This document shows, piece by piece, positions 1-5,987 of a stretch of DNA of 9,169 nt; position 1 is the stretch's first letter; each line of letters starts with the position of its first letter. This DNA is from Actinomycetales bacterium UBA1383. GTDB lineage: Bacteria; Actinomycetota; Actinomycetes; Actinomycetales; Actinomycetaceae. The stretch covers positions 1 through 9,169 of the forward strand of contig DBQX01000098.1 in NCBI GenBank assembly GCA_002305415.1, written 5' to 3'. The position numbers and the translations under genes were made by a program. The notes under the pieces were generated by a model. It worked only from the letters and a program-made list of their open reading frames with translations. It did not search any database and was not told the origin of the DNA.

Positions 1-2028
1 CTCGGCCCGGCGCTCGAGGCGTACGGCGCGGCGACCCGGGACGCCGCCACGGCCAGCGCCGGCCTCGCCCGGGAGGTGGCGTCCGCGCGTCGTCGCGGAT
101 GCGGGCTCGCCGACGCTTTCGAGGACGACGCGGCCCTGGGGGCCCTGCGTGACGGGCTCGTCGAGGAGTGCGCCGGCATCAGGCGCGCGCTGCCGGCGGC
201 GCTCGGACTCGCCGAGGCGCACCAGGCGCAGCAGGCCGCGCATGCGCTCGTCGCCCGTCTCGAGTCCGAGCGCACCGCGCGCCAGGCGGACCTCGCGGAC
301 GTCGTCGACCGCCGCCGCACGCTCGAGTCCGAGATCGGTACGCTCGCCGACGCGCGCGCCGACCTCGCCGCCGCCTCCGCCGCACACGAACAGGCCCGCG
401 CCCTCCGCACGGACGCCCGTACGCTCGCCGCCCTCCAGCGTGACAGGGAAGTGGCTGCCACACGCCTGACCGAGGCGGTCTCGGCGAGTCGTGCCGCGCT
501 GGAGCGCGCCACCCACCTGCAGGGTGCCTGGCTCGACTCCCTCGCCGGGGAACTCGCCTCCGGCCTCCAGCCCGGCGCGCCGTGCCCGGTGTGCGGATCG
601 GACGCCCATCCCCGTCCCGCCACCCGCCCCGCGGACGCCCCCTCCCGCGCGGACGTCCAGCGGGCCCGCGATCGTGCCGCGGCGGCGGAGGAGGAGGCCG
701 CCCGGCGGCAGGCGGAGCACTCGCGGGCCGACGCGCGGGTGATCGACCACCTGGCACGCCTCGAGGGACGCGATCCGGACGAGGTGGAGGCGATCCACGC
801 GGCCGCCGAGACCCGCCTGCGGCGCGCGCGCGAGGCGGAGGAGCGCACCACCGAGATCCGGGTGGCGCTGGACGAGCTCGCAGTGCGCGAGGCGTCGGTG
901 CGATCCGCGCTCGCGGACGTGGCGGACGGGTTGCCCGGCGCGCGGGCGGGAGCCGCCGAGGCCGATGCCCGTGCCGAGACGCTGTCACGGGAGGTGGACT
1001 CGGCCCGCGGCAGTCACGCGACGGTGGCGGAGGCGCTCGCGGACGCGGAGGCACGCCTGGCGCACGTCACCGCCGTCCGGGAGGCCCGCGCGCTCGCCCA
1101 TGCCGCGAGCGAGCGGCTGGAATCCACTGCCCGCCAACTCGCCGAGCAGTGCGCCCACCTCGGTTTCGCCACCCCGGCCGCGGCGCAGGCGGCAGCAATG
1201 GAACCCGCGGCGCGTGCGGAGGCGCGCGCACGGATCGAGGAGTACGAGGCGGACCGGGCGGCGCAGGAGGCGCGGCTGCGCGAACCGTCGATCGCCGGCC
1301 TGACGGGTGATGAGGATCCGCGGCTGGAAGAACACCGGGCGCGGGTGGCCGCCGCGCAGGAGACGGAGCAGGCGGCTGCCGCTGCCGAGGGCGACGCGCA
1401 CCGCGTCCAGGAGACCTGTTCTGCCGCGCTGGCGGACCTGGGGCGGTCGATCTCCGCGTACCACGCCGCCGTCGAGGAGGCGTCCCCCGTGCTGCGGATG
1501 GAGCGAGTGGCGCGCGGTGAGAACGAGCGGCACACGAGCCTCTCCAACTGGGTGCTGCTGCGCCGCTTCGACGAGGTACTGGGTGCCGCGAACCGCCGGC
1601 TGGGGACCATGTCGGATGGACGTTACGAGCTGGTGCGCACCGAGGACCGCGAGAGCGGCCGGAGGCACCGCCGCGGCGGGCTCGCCCTGGAGATCCGCGA
1701 CCACCACATCGGACGCGGCCGCTCCCCCCACTCGCTGTCGGGAGGCGAGACGTTCTACACCTCCCTGTCGCTGGCCCTCGGTCTGGCCGACGTCGTCAGC
1801 GACGAGGCAGGCGGCGTGGAGTTGGGGACGCTCTTCGTCGATGAGGGCTTCGGCTCACTGGACCAGACCACGCTCGGCAACGTGATGGAGGTGCTGCACG
1901 GTTTGGGCCGAAACGGACGGGCGGTGGGGATCGTCTCCCACGTCGGGGAACTGAAGTCGCAGATCGCGGAGCAGGTGGAGGTCCGTCGCCTGCCCGCGGG
2001 AGGCTCGACGATCGTGGTGCACGCCTAG
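1..2028 (+). CDS. sbcC: SbcC/Rad50-like exonuclease ATPase subunit, C-terminal part (5' end outside window)
   Basis: The frame is open from base 1, so the gene begins upstream; 675 residues are visible. SbcC pairs with the SbcD nuclease to process DNA ends and hairpins; this role is inferred from the family. Visible in fragment numbering: long Ala/Arg/Glu-rich coiled-coil arms; a zinc-hook CPVC at residues 195-198 (bases 583-594) at the coil apex; the ABC signature LSGGE at 579-583; Walker B LFVDEGFGSLD at 611-621 with D614 and catalytic E615; and the H-loop histidine H647. The N-terminal Walker A half and the start of the ascending coil are missing because the window begins inside the gene. 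sbcD is expected just upstream but cannot be seen. The gene ends TAG, 40 bp from a convergent gene. An internal ATG at 1198 and GTGs are not starts, because the coil is continuous upstream of them. Confidence 0.95.
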   Translation, partial: LGPALEAYGAATRDAATASAGLAREVASARRRGCGLADAFEDDAALGALRDGLVEECAGIRRALPAALGLAEAHQAQQAAHALVARLESERTARQADLADVVDRRRTLESEIGTLADARADLAAASAAHEQARALRTDARTLAALQRDREVAATRLTEAVSASRAALERATHLQGAWLDSLAGELASGLQPGAPCPVCGSDAHPRPATRPADAPSRADVQRARDRAAAAEEEAARRQAEHSRADARVIDHLARLEGRDPDEVEAIHAAAETRLRRAREAEERTTEIRVALDELAVREASVRSALADVADGLPGARAGAAEADARAETLSREVDSARGSHATVAEALADAEARLAHVTAVREARALAHAASERLESTARQLAEQCAHLGFATPAAAQAAAMEPAARAEARARIEEYEADRAAQEARLREPSIAGLTGDEDPRLEEHRARVAAAQETEQAAAAAEGDAHRVQETCSAALADLGRSISAYHAAVEEASPVLRMERVARGENERHTSLSNWVLLRRFDEVLGAANRRLGTMSDGRYELVRTEDRESGRRHRRGGLALEIRDHHIGRGRSPHSLSGGETFYTSLSLALGLADVVSDEAGGVELGTLFVDEGFGSLDQTTLGNVMEVLHGLGRNGRAVGIVSHVGELKSQIAEQVEVRRLPAGGSTIVVHA

Positions 2029-2030
2029 GT

Positions 2031-2056
2031 TGGGCCCCCGCGACGCACAGGGTCCA
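2031..2056. terminator. Possible bidirectional hairpin between convergent genes
   Basis: Arms TGGGCCC (2031-2037) and GGGTCCA (2050-2056) can form a 7-bp stem with one G-T wobble and a 12-nt loop. It lies in the 40-bp gap between the converging sbcC and DUF6912 gene ends. There is no T tract, so a canonical intrinsic terminator is not shown; in GC-rich DNA such a hairpin may occur by chance. Confidence 0.3.
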
Positions 2057-2068
2057 CGCCGGCGCGCG

Positions 2069-2527
2069 TCACCCCGCCCTGAGCTCGTCCGCCACGTGCT
2101 GCCACTCCGTGACGTCGAACCAGAGCAGGTCCCGCTCACCGGAGCGCTCGAAGGCATCGCCATCGCCGGCGGCGGCCGCCCCTATCTCGTCACGCGCAGC
2201 GTCCTCGTCGACGTGGAGGGACACGACCGCTGCCCACGGGACCCCCTGCGGTGCCAGGAGCGCCGACTCGATCGCCTCGGCCGGGGCCTCCGCGAGGGAT
2301 CCCGCCTCGACGTCGGCCGCGAGGACCACCCGGCGCGGCACCTCCCCCCGCTCGCCGATGAGGCGGACGGAGTCGTCGGCCGCGGCCAGCAGCGCGACGA
2401 GCTCGAGGATCTCCTCGTCCTCGTCCGGCAGCGCAGCCCGGAGGCCGGCGGTGACGGCGTGGACCTGTTGTGGCCGCAGCGGGTCGGTACCGAGGTCGCG
2501 GGCGGTCGCCGGGATGTAGATGCGCAT
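2069..2527 (-). CDS. DUF6912-family conserved actinobacterial protein
   Basis: A 152-residue acidic protein with no membrane segment or signal peptide. The opening MRIYIPAT, the central RRVVLAADV strand (residues 65-73) and the FDVTEWQ tail (137-143) match the pattern I associate with DUF6912, a small cytoplasmic actinobacterial family of unknown function. It is the last gene of the minus-strand operon, starting 17 bp after the stop of the CpaE-like ATPase. A GAGGG stretch overlaps the upstream stop and a GGG lies nearer the ATG, so the ribosome binding site is not strong. Its place behind the SAF and CpaE-like genes may be functional or simply conserved synteny. I can name the family but not a function. 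Confidence 0.85.
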   Translation of the reverse strand: MRIYIPATARDLGTDPLRPQQVHAVTAGLRAALPDEDEEILELVALLAAADDSVRLIGERGEVPRRVVLAADVEAGSLAEAPAEAIESALLAPQGVPWAAVVSLHVDEDAARDEIGAAAAGDGDAFERSGERDLLWFDVTEWQHVADELRAG

Positions 2528-2544
2528 GATCCCAGTCTGGTCCC

Positions 2545-3768
2545 TCAGGCGGCGCCCGCCTGTCGGCGCGCCGAACGCCGCCGCTCCCGGCGCCGGGGCA
2601 CGCCCGCCACCCGACGCGCGAGGTCCTCGAAGGCACGAACGGCCGGGGACCTGCGCGCCACGACGGCGAGGTACTCCCCCGCCATCAGCGCGGCGTCGAG
2701 ACCCGCCCGGTCGTCGTCGATGAGGACGGGCTGGTCCACCCCGGCGAAGCGGGCCAGGGCCTCACGGACGGCGTGCGCGGGGGCAGGCCCACCAACGCCC
2801 GGCCGCACGCGGGTGACCACCACGATCTCGCGTCCACTCACGCGCGGCCTGTCCGCGAGCAGGGACACGAGGCGGTGCATCCCCACGGGGTCGGCGGATC
2901 CCACGATCACGAGGACGTCGCACGCGCGCAGGACTGCCTCCTGGGCGGCGTTGCGGGCGGGCGCGAAGGCCGTCTCGAACCCGGAGTCCTCCGGATCCCA
3001 GCCGCCCGCGACGTCCACGACGGTGAAGTCGTACCGCGCCCGGCAACGTCCGATGACGACGTCGAGACCTGCCGCCGGCACCTCGCGCCACCGGTCGGGG
3101 CGGGTGAGCCCGCTCATCACGGCGACGTTCCCGACGTCCAGCAGGCACACGTCCAGGGCCGCGTCGTCGAGCCGGCCCTGGGTCGCGGCGCGTACCGCGA
3201 TGGCGATCCCGGAGGACTCCTCGAGCATCCCGAGCACCTGGGCCACACTGGGGGCCCTCGTGTCGGCGTCGAGGAGCGCCGTCGCCCCCCACGCGGAGAG
3301 CGAGTGCGCCAGGTTGACGGCGACCGTCGTCCGGCCGGGCGCTCCGGCGGTGCCCCAGACGGCGACCACCTGACCACCCCCTGACGGCGCCTCGAGGGGA
3401 GGTGGCGGAGGCACCTCCGCACCGCGCCGCCCCAGTCCCTTCACGGCGGCGATCACCGCGGCCGGGCCCGCGCCGGAGTCCACCGTGGCGTCGGCACCGA
3501 GCGCGGAGACCCGCTCCATGTCCTCCGGGCTGGCGACGCCCACGACCCGCACCCCCATGCGGTGGAGGCGTTCCACGAGGACACGGTCGATCCCGAGGTG
3601 TGAGGCCGACACGACGGCGACCGACCCGACCTGGGCACCCGCGGCGGCCAGCAGTTCCGCGGTGTCGCCGCACCGCCGGGTCACCGCGAGCCCGTCGGTG
3701 GCGTTCATCGCCGCGACGAGGGCGGGCTCCGAGGGGCCCTGGACGGCCAGGAGGACAGGGACGTCCAC
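2545..3768 (-). CDS. CpaE/Ssd/TadZ-like MinD-family ATPase with pseudo-receiver N-terminus
   Basis: A 407-residue protein from GTG at 3768, two bases after the stop of the SAF gene, preceded by a G-rich stretch. The open frame runs further upstream, but there it is only antiphase sequence of the SAF gene. Domains: residues 1-115 form an alternating strand/helix receiver-like fold (VAVVSASHLGIDR, GVRVVGVAS); a Pro-rich linker with PPPPP near 120-124; then a SIMIBI ATPase domain with a P-loop GTAGAPGRTT at 139-148, Walker A' LLDADT at 165-170 and FTVVDVAGG at 248-256 with D252; and an Arg-rich basic tail from about 391. MinD-family members bind membranes or poles and place partner machinery: CpaE/TadZ for Tad pili, Ssd for septum placement. 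The P-loop has Arg146 where lysine is usual and lacks the leading deviant-Walker lysine, so ATP hydrolysis is not assured. Which partner it positions is unknown. Confidence 0.85.
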   Translation of the reverse strand: MDVPVLLAVQGPSEPALVAAMNATDGLAVTRRCGDTAELLAAAGAQVGSVAVVSASHLGIDRVLVERLHRMGVRVVGVASPEDMERVSALGADATVDSGAGPAAVIAAVKGLGRRGAEVPPPPPLEAPSGGGQVVAVWGTAGAPGRTTVAVNLAHSLSAWGATALLDADTRAPSVAQVLGMLEESSGIAIAVRAATQGRLDDAALDVCLLDVGNVAVMSGLTRPDRWREVPAAGLDVVIGRCRARYDFTVVDVAGGWDPEDSGFETAFAPARNAAQEAVLRACDVLVIVGSADPVGMHRLVSLLADRPRVSGREIVVVTRVRPGVGGPAPAHAVREALARFAGVDQPVLIDDDRAGLDAALMAGEYLAVVARRSPAVRAFEDLARRVAGVPRRRERRRSARRQAGAA

Positions 3769-3770
3769 CT

Positions 3771-4388
3771 TCAGGCCCCGCCCCTGGGCACGACCACCAG
3801 CGAGCCGTCCGCGCTCATCGCCTGGAGCAGCGCGGGCAGCACCTCGTCGCCGACCAGCACCTGCACCGAGCCGAAGCCACCGCCGCCCAGCACAGACTGC
3901 TCCTCGACCACCGACTGCACGACCACGTCGCCGGCCACGATGTGGGCCGGCGTCGCCGGCGTGCTCGCCCCGGAGGGCGGGTCGGGGTTGAACCACAGGT
4001 CGACCCGCGCGCCCGCGCGCACGCCATCCGGGAGGCGCGCCCCGGCCGGGATCACGATCGAACGCAACGCCACCTCGTCGGCCGCCACCACGGCGGAGAC
4101 CGGCACGAGTTCGCCTGGCAGCACCACGCGGTCCACCGTCGCCCCCAGGTCCGCGCCCGCCCCGAGGTAGGCGTCGGCCACTCGCGGCGTCACCTCCACG
4201 AGGGCGACGGCGTCGCGGAGCTCCACCCCGGGAGTCAGCGCCCGCGTCGCGGCGTACACGGGAACGGTCGCGCTGGCGGTACCCACCGCCCAACTGCCCA
4301 GGGCCACCGATCCGGCGACCAGGACAAGCCCGATTCCAAGTCGCGGGTCCCTCCACGAGGGACGCCTCATGCGTCGTGCGATGCCCAC
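3771..4388 (-). CDS. SAF-domain membrane-anchored protein (CpaB/RcpC-like)
   Basis: A 205-residue protein from GTG at 4388. This start is chosen because AAAGGAG (4400-4394) sits 5 nt upstream; the ATG at 4370 is in frame but 23 nt from that site, and earlier codons lie in the intergenic region. A short basic N-terminus (RRMRRPSWRDPR) precedes one membrane helix at about 17-40, then an extracytoplasmic SAF domain at about 42-105 (VYAATRALTPGVELRDAVAL ending in LPGELVPVSAV) and a beta-rich C-terminal part (RVDLWF, VVVQSV, VQVLV). CpaB/RcpC proteins assemble Tad-type pilus secretion channels in Gram-negatives; actinobacterial SAF proteins of this size are mostly uncharacterised. It heads the operon with the CpaE-like ATPase (2-bp gap), so the two likely act together at the membrane. 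Confidence 0.85.
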   Translation of the reverse strand: MGIARRMRRPSWRDPRLGIGLVLVAGSVALGSWAVGTASATVPVYAATRALTPGVELRDAVALVEVTPRVADAYLGAGADLGATVDRVVLPGELVPVSAVVAADEVALRSIVIPAGARLPDGVRAGARVDLWFNPDPPSGASTPATPAHIVAGDVVVQSVVEEQSVLGGGGFGSVQVLVGDEVLPALLQAMSADGSLVVVPRGGA

Positions 4389-4502
4389 CCCTGCTCCTTT
4401 CGCCCCTCCAGTGTGCCTGCGCGACTGCGCCAGCCGGTTCGGCTGTCCACAGATCGGGTACGGCACGCCGATCCCGCGAACGCTCCGTGCCACACTGGTG
4501 TC
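4389..4502. promoter_or_regulatory. Divergent promoter region between the SAF operon and the helix-turn-helix gene
   Basis: This 114-bp divergent gap contains an 8-bp inverted repeat: CCAGTGTG at 4408-4415 and CACACTGG at 4491-4498. On the plus strand CACACT ends 6 nt before the ATG at 4503, the spacing of a -10 element in a leaderless transcript, and no Shine-Dalgarno is present there. On the minus strand the mirrored CACACT would give a short leader carrying AAAGGAG (4400-4394). Neither has a recognisable -35 hexamer. The copies may be paired weak -10 elements or binding half-sites. Confidence 0.45.
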
Positions 4503-4727
4503 ATGCCTGCGCGATTCCTCACGCTCGCCGATGTGGCGGAGAACCTCGCCATCTCGATGGCGCAGGCGCGCGCCATGGTGCGCTCCGGCGAGCTGCCGGC
4601 CATCCAGGTGGGCGGCCGGAACCAGTGGCGCGTCGAGGCGTCGGTCCTCGAGGAGTACATCCAGCGGAAGTACTCGGAGAACGCGGCTCGCGTCGCCTCC
4701 GAGTCAGGCAGCGGCCCGGCGCTGTAG
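4503..4727 (+). CDS. Small excisionase/MerR-type helix-turn-helix DNA-binding protein
   Basis: A 74-residue protein, too small to be an enzyme. Residues 5-28 (FLTLADVAENLAISMAQARAM) are the two-helix recognition unit, followed by a wing, LPAIQVGGRNQWRV (31-44), and a helix, VLEEYIQRKY (48-57). This is the winged helix-turn-helix of the excisionase/BldC superfamily, which binds DNA as small oligomers. The frame is open far upstream, but homology begins only here. ATG 4503 lacks a Shine-Dalgarno and lies 6 nt after a possible -10, suggesting a leaderless transcript. Despite the 'excisionase' name there is no integrase or phage gene nearby, so a chromosomal regulator is more likely; the divergent SAF/CpaE operon is an obvious candidate target. 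The last 24 bp overlap the convergent membrane-protein gene. Confidence 0.88.
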   Translation: MPARFLTLADVAENLAISMAQARAMVRSGELPAIQVGGRNQWRVEASVLEEYIQRKYSENAARVASESGSGPAL

Positions 4728-5342
4728 CGCGAACGCGATCGCGGCGAGGAGGGCTGCCTGGACGGCCGCCGCCGCCAAGGCCATCGGCACCCCGTCCGCG
4801 GCCACGCCCACCCACACCGCGAACGTCACGCCCAGGAGGAACCAGACTGCGGTCTGCTGCGGGAGGGGCGCCGGTGGGGCGGTCGCCGCCTCATGACGGG
4901 CCCGGGCCCCCAGCTCGTCCGTCCGCGCGAGGCTCGCGAGCCACTGCAGCAGGCCGACGACGGTGGCCAGCGCCCCGGCCGCCAGCCACCCCGCCCCAGC
5001 GGCGAGCCCCACCGACGCGCCCACGACCGAACCGATGAGGGCAGCGGCCAGGCCCTGCAGCGCGCCGAGGGTGGCGGAGGTCACGAGTTGCGCCCGTTCG
5101 GCACTCCACCCGCGGCTGAGGAGCGGACCAGCGAGGGCGTTCGCCACGCCGGTGCAGGCGACCCAGGCCGCGAGACCCGCGGCGAGCCCGAGCAATCGCT
5201 CCCGCGGATCCTGCCCGCCCTGGGCGAGCGCGCTGAACACCGCCACCGCGGCGACGAAGGCCGTGAGGACCCCCCAGCGGATCGTCCGGCTGCGGACGGC
5301 GAGGACGGTCTGGAGGCGCTGCTCCTCGGCGGACGGGGCCAT
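4704..5342 (-). CDS. Polytopic membrane protein of unknown function
   Basis: A 212-residue hydrophobic protein with about six predicted helices at roughly 22-40, 50-73, 85-110, 113-138, 163-181 and 184-206. A charged, Pro-containing cytoplasmic-looking loop lies at 140-162 between the fourth and fifth helices. No catalytic or transport motif is recognisable. ATG 5342 lies 9 bp after the stop of the Sm-like-repeat gene, so the two form an operon; the sequence before the ATG (CTCTCCCC) is a poor ribosome binding site, suggesting coupled translation. Its stop lies inside the 3' end of the convergent helix-turn-helix gene. Small Ala/Gly-rich helices of this kind are common in actinobacterial orphan membrane proteins, and I cannot assign a family. 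Confidence 0.78.
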   Translation of the reverse strand: MAPSAEEQRLQTVLAVRSRTIRWGVLTAFVAAVAVFSALAQGGQDPRERLLGLAAGLAAWVACTGVANALAGPLLSRGWSAERAQLVTSATLGALQGLAAALIGSVVGASVGLAAGAGWLAAGALATVVGLLQWLASLARTDELGARARHEAATAPPAPLPQQTAVWFLLGVTFAVWVGVAADGVPMALAAAAVQAALLAAIAFALQRRAAA

Positions 5343-5351
5343 GGGGAGAGT

Positions 5352-5870
5352 CTAGGCCGGGAGCGTCCCTCCGCCCGGCCAGCGCACGAGGTCGATCGCA
5401 GCGAGACGGATGGACAGCAGGGACCCGTTCTCCCGGCGCAGGTCGCAGTGGTCGGCCCCGACGGCGGCGATCCGGCCCGTCAGGTGCATCCCGCCGGCGT
5501 CGACCACGACGGGACTCCCCGCCCGCGCCAGGGAGCGCAGGACGCCCGCGAGGGACCGCCCGACCGCCTCCTCCGGCACGGCCACCCCGAGGGGACCACA
5601 CGCGATGACGGCCTCCTCGGCCACCACGCTGAATCCGGCGTCGGAGCGCACGGCGAACCAGTTGGTCCCGGCGTCCACGACCTCGCCACCGATCCGCGTC
5701 CCGGAGCGGAGCACGACGTCGAGTCGCGCGCCGAGGCGGCCGCGCACCCGGTCGGCGACACGCACGGCGACGCGTTCGGCTTCCACGAGGTCGGGGATCT
5801 CGTCCTCGTCCGGGCCCCCCGCGAGTTGCCCCTCCAGGTCGGCGAACAACCTCTCCCAGCGCGCGTCCAC
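5352..5870 (-). CDS. Actinobacterial conserved protein with two Sm-like barrel repeats
   Basis: 172 residues from GTG 5870. Residues 1-48 are helical and acidic (ARWERLFADLEGQL). Two related beta-barrel segments follow at about 50-91 (GTRIGGEVVDAGTNWFAVR) and 119-163 (GMHLTGRIAAVGADHCDLRR), sharing a G-x2-hydrophobic-x-G-x-hydrophobic-x2-V/A-G-x-N/D pattern. A helical connector containing RSLAGVLRSLARAG separates them. This resembles a family often labelled 'Fis family transcriptional regulator' in actinobacterial genomes, but I see no Fis helix-turn-helix; the barrels suggest an LSm/SH3-like fold, possibly binding RNA or protein. The start is set by a promoter at 5906-5878 whose predicted transcription start falls on this GTG. 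In-frame TTG 5906 and GTG 5879 lie within that promoter. The downstream membrane-protein gene follows after 9 bp. Confidence 0.75.
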   Translation of the reverse strand: MDARWERLFADLEGQLAGGPDEDEIPDLVEAERVAVRVADRVRGRLGARLDVVLRSGTRIGGEVVDAGTNWFAVRSDAGFSVVAEEAVIACGPLGVAVPEEAVGRSLAGVLRSLARAGSPVVVDAGGMHLTGRIAAVGADHCDLRRENGSLLSIRLAAIDLVRWPGGGTLPA

Positions 5871-5877
5871 GCCGCCC

Positions 5878-5906
5878 ACCGTAGGGCTGTGGACCGCGCT
5901 GGACAA
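5878..5906 (-). promoter_or_regulatory. Predicted promoter of the Sm-like-repeat gene, leaderless
   Basis: Reading the minus strand, TTGTCC (5906-5901), a 17-bp spacer and TACGGT (5883-5878) fit a sigma70-type promoter: 4 of 6 matches at -35 and the TAnnnT core at -10. GTG 5870 lies 7 nt past the -10, at the expected transcription start, so the message would have no leader. Confidence 0.5.
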
Positions 5907-5928
5907 ACAGCGTCATCCCCGCCATGCT
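5900..5928 (+). promoter_or_regulatory. Possible promoter of the LysM operon
   Basis: TGGACA (5900-5905), a 17-bp spacer and CATGCT (5923-5928) give a good -35 but a weak -10. The -35 overlaps, on the opposite strand, the -35 of the divergent promoter at 5906-5878. If used, it would give a leader of about 55 nt before GTG 5988, through a locally AT-rich stretch. Confidence 0.3.
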
Positions 5929-5973
5929 GAAGCACACATGCTCAAACAGCATCCAACGGCATCATCTGCCATC

Positions 5974-5983
5974 AAAAGGGGGG
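5974..5983 (+). promoter_or_regulatory. Ribosome binding site of the LysM gene
   Basis: An A/G run, AAAAGGGGGG, ends 4 nt before GTG 5988. It is one of the most evident Shine-Dalgarno-like sequences in the window and fixes the GTG as the start. Confidence 0.6.
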
Positions 5984-5987
5984 CATA

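Noticed and set aside
985..1731. Long minus-strand open frame of 248 codons inside sbcC
   Set aside because: It lies wholly opposite conserved SbcC sequence, including the hook-distal coil and part of the ATPase domain, and has a repetitive Arg/Leu/Gly composition with no domain. Rare stop codons at this GC content explain it.
3769..4356. N-terminal extension of the CpaE-like frame up to an ATG-like start at 4356
   Set aside because: The added residues are an off-frame reading of the SAF gene, Arg/Gly-rich without structure. Family similarity starts at GTG 3768.
3402..4502. Upstream extension of the helix-turn-helix frame by about 367 codons
   Set aside because: It is antisense to the SAF and CpaE-like genes and shows only Arg/Pro/His-rich shadow composition. 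The conserved protein begins at ATG 4503.
4503..4727. Excisionase-like gene as a sign of an integrated element
   Set aside because: No integrase, att-like repeat, phage gene or shift in base composition is nearby. This helix-turn-helix family is also used by ordinary chromosomal regulators.
4891..5952. 353-codon minus-strand frame across the membrane and Sm-like-repeat genes
   Set aside because: It is a second minus frame over two genes with clear protein character. Its product is Arg/Gly-rich low complexity.
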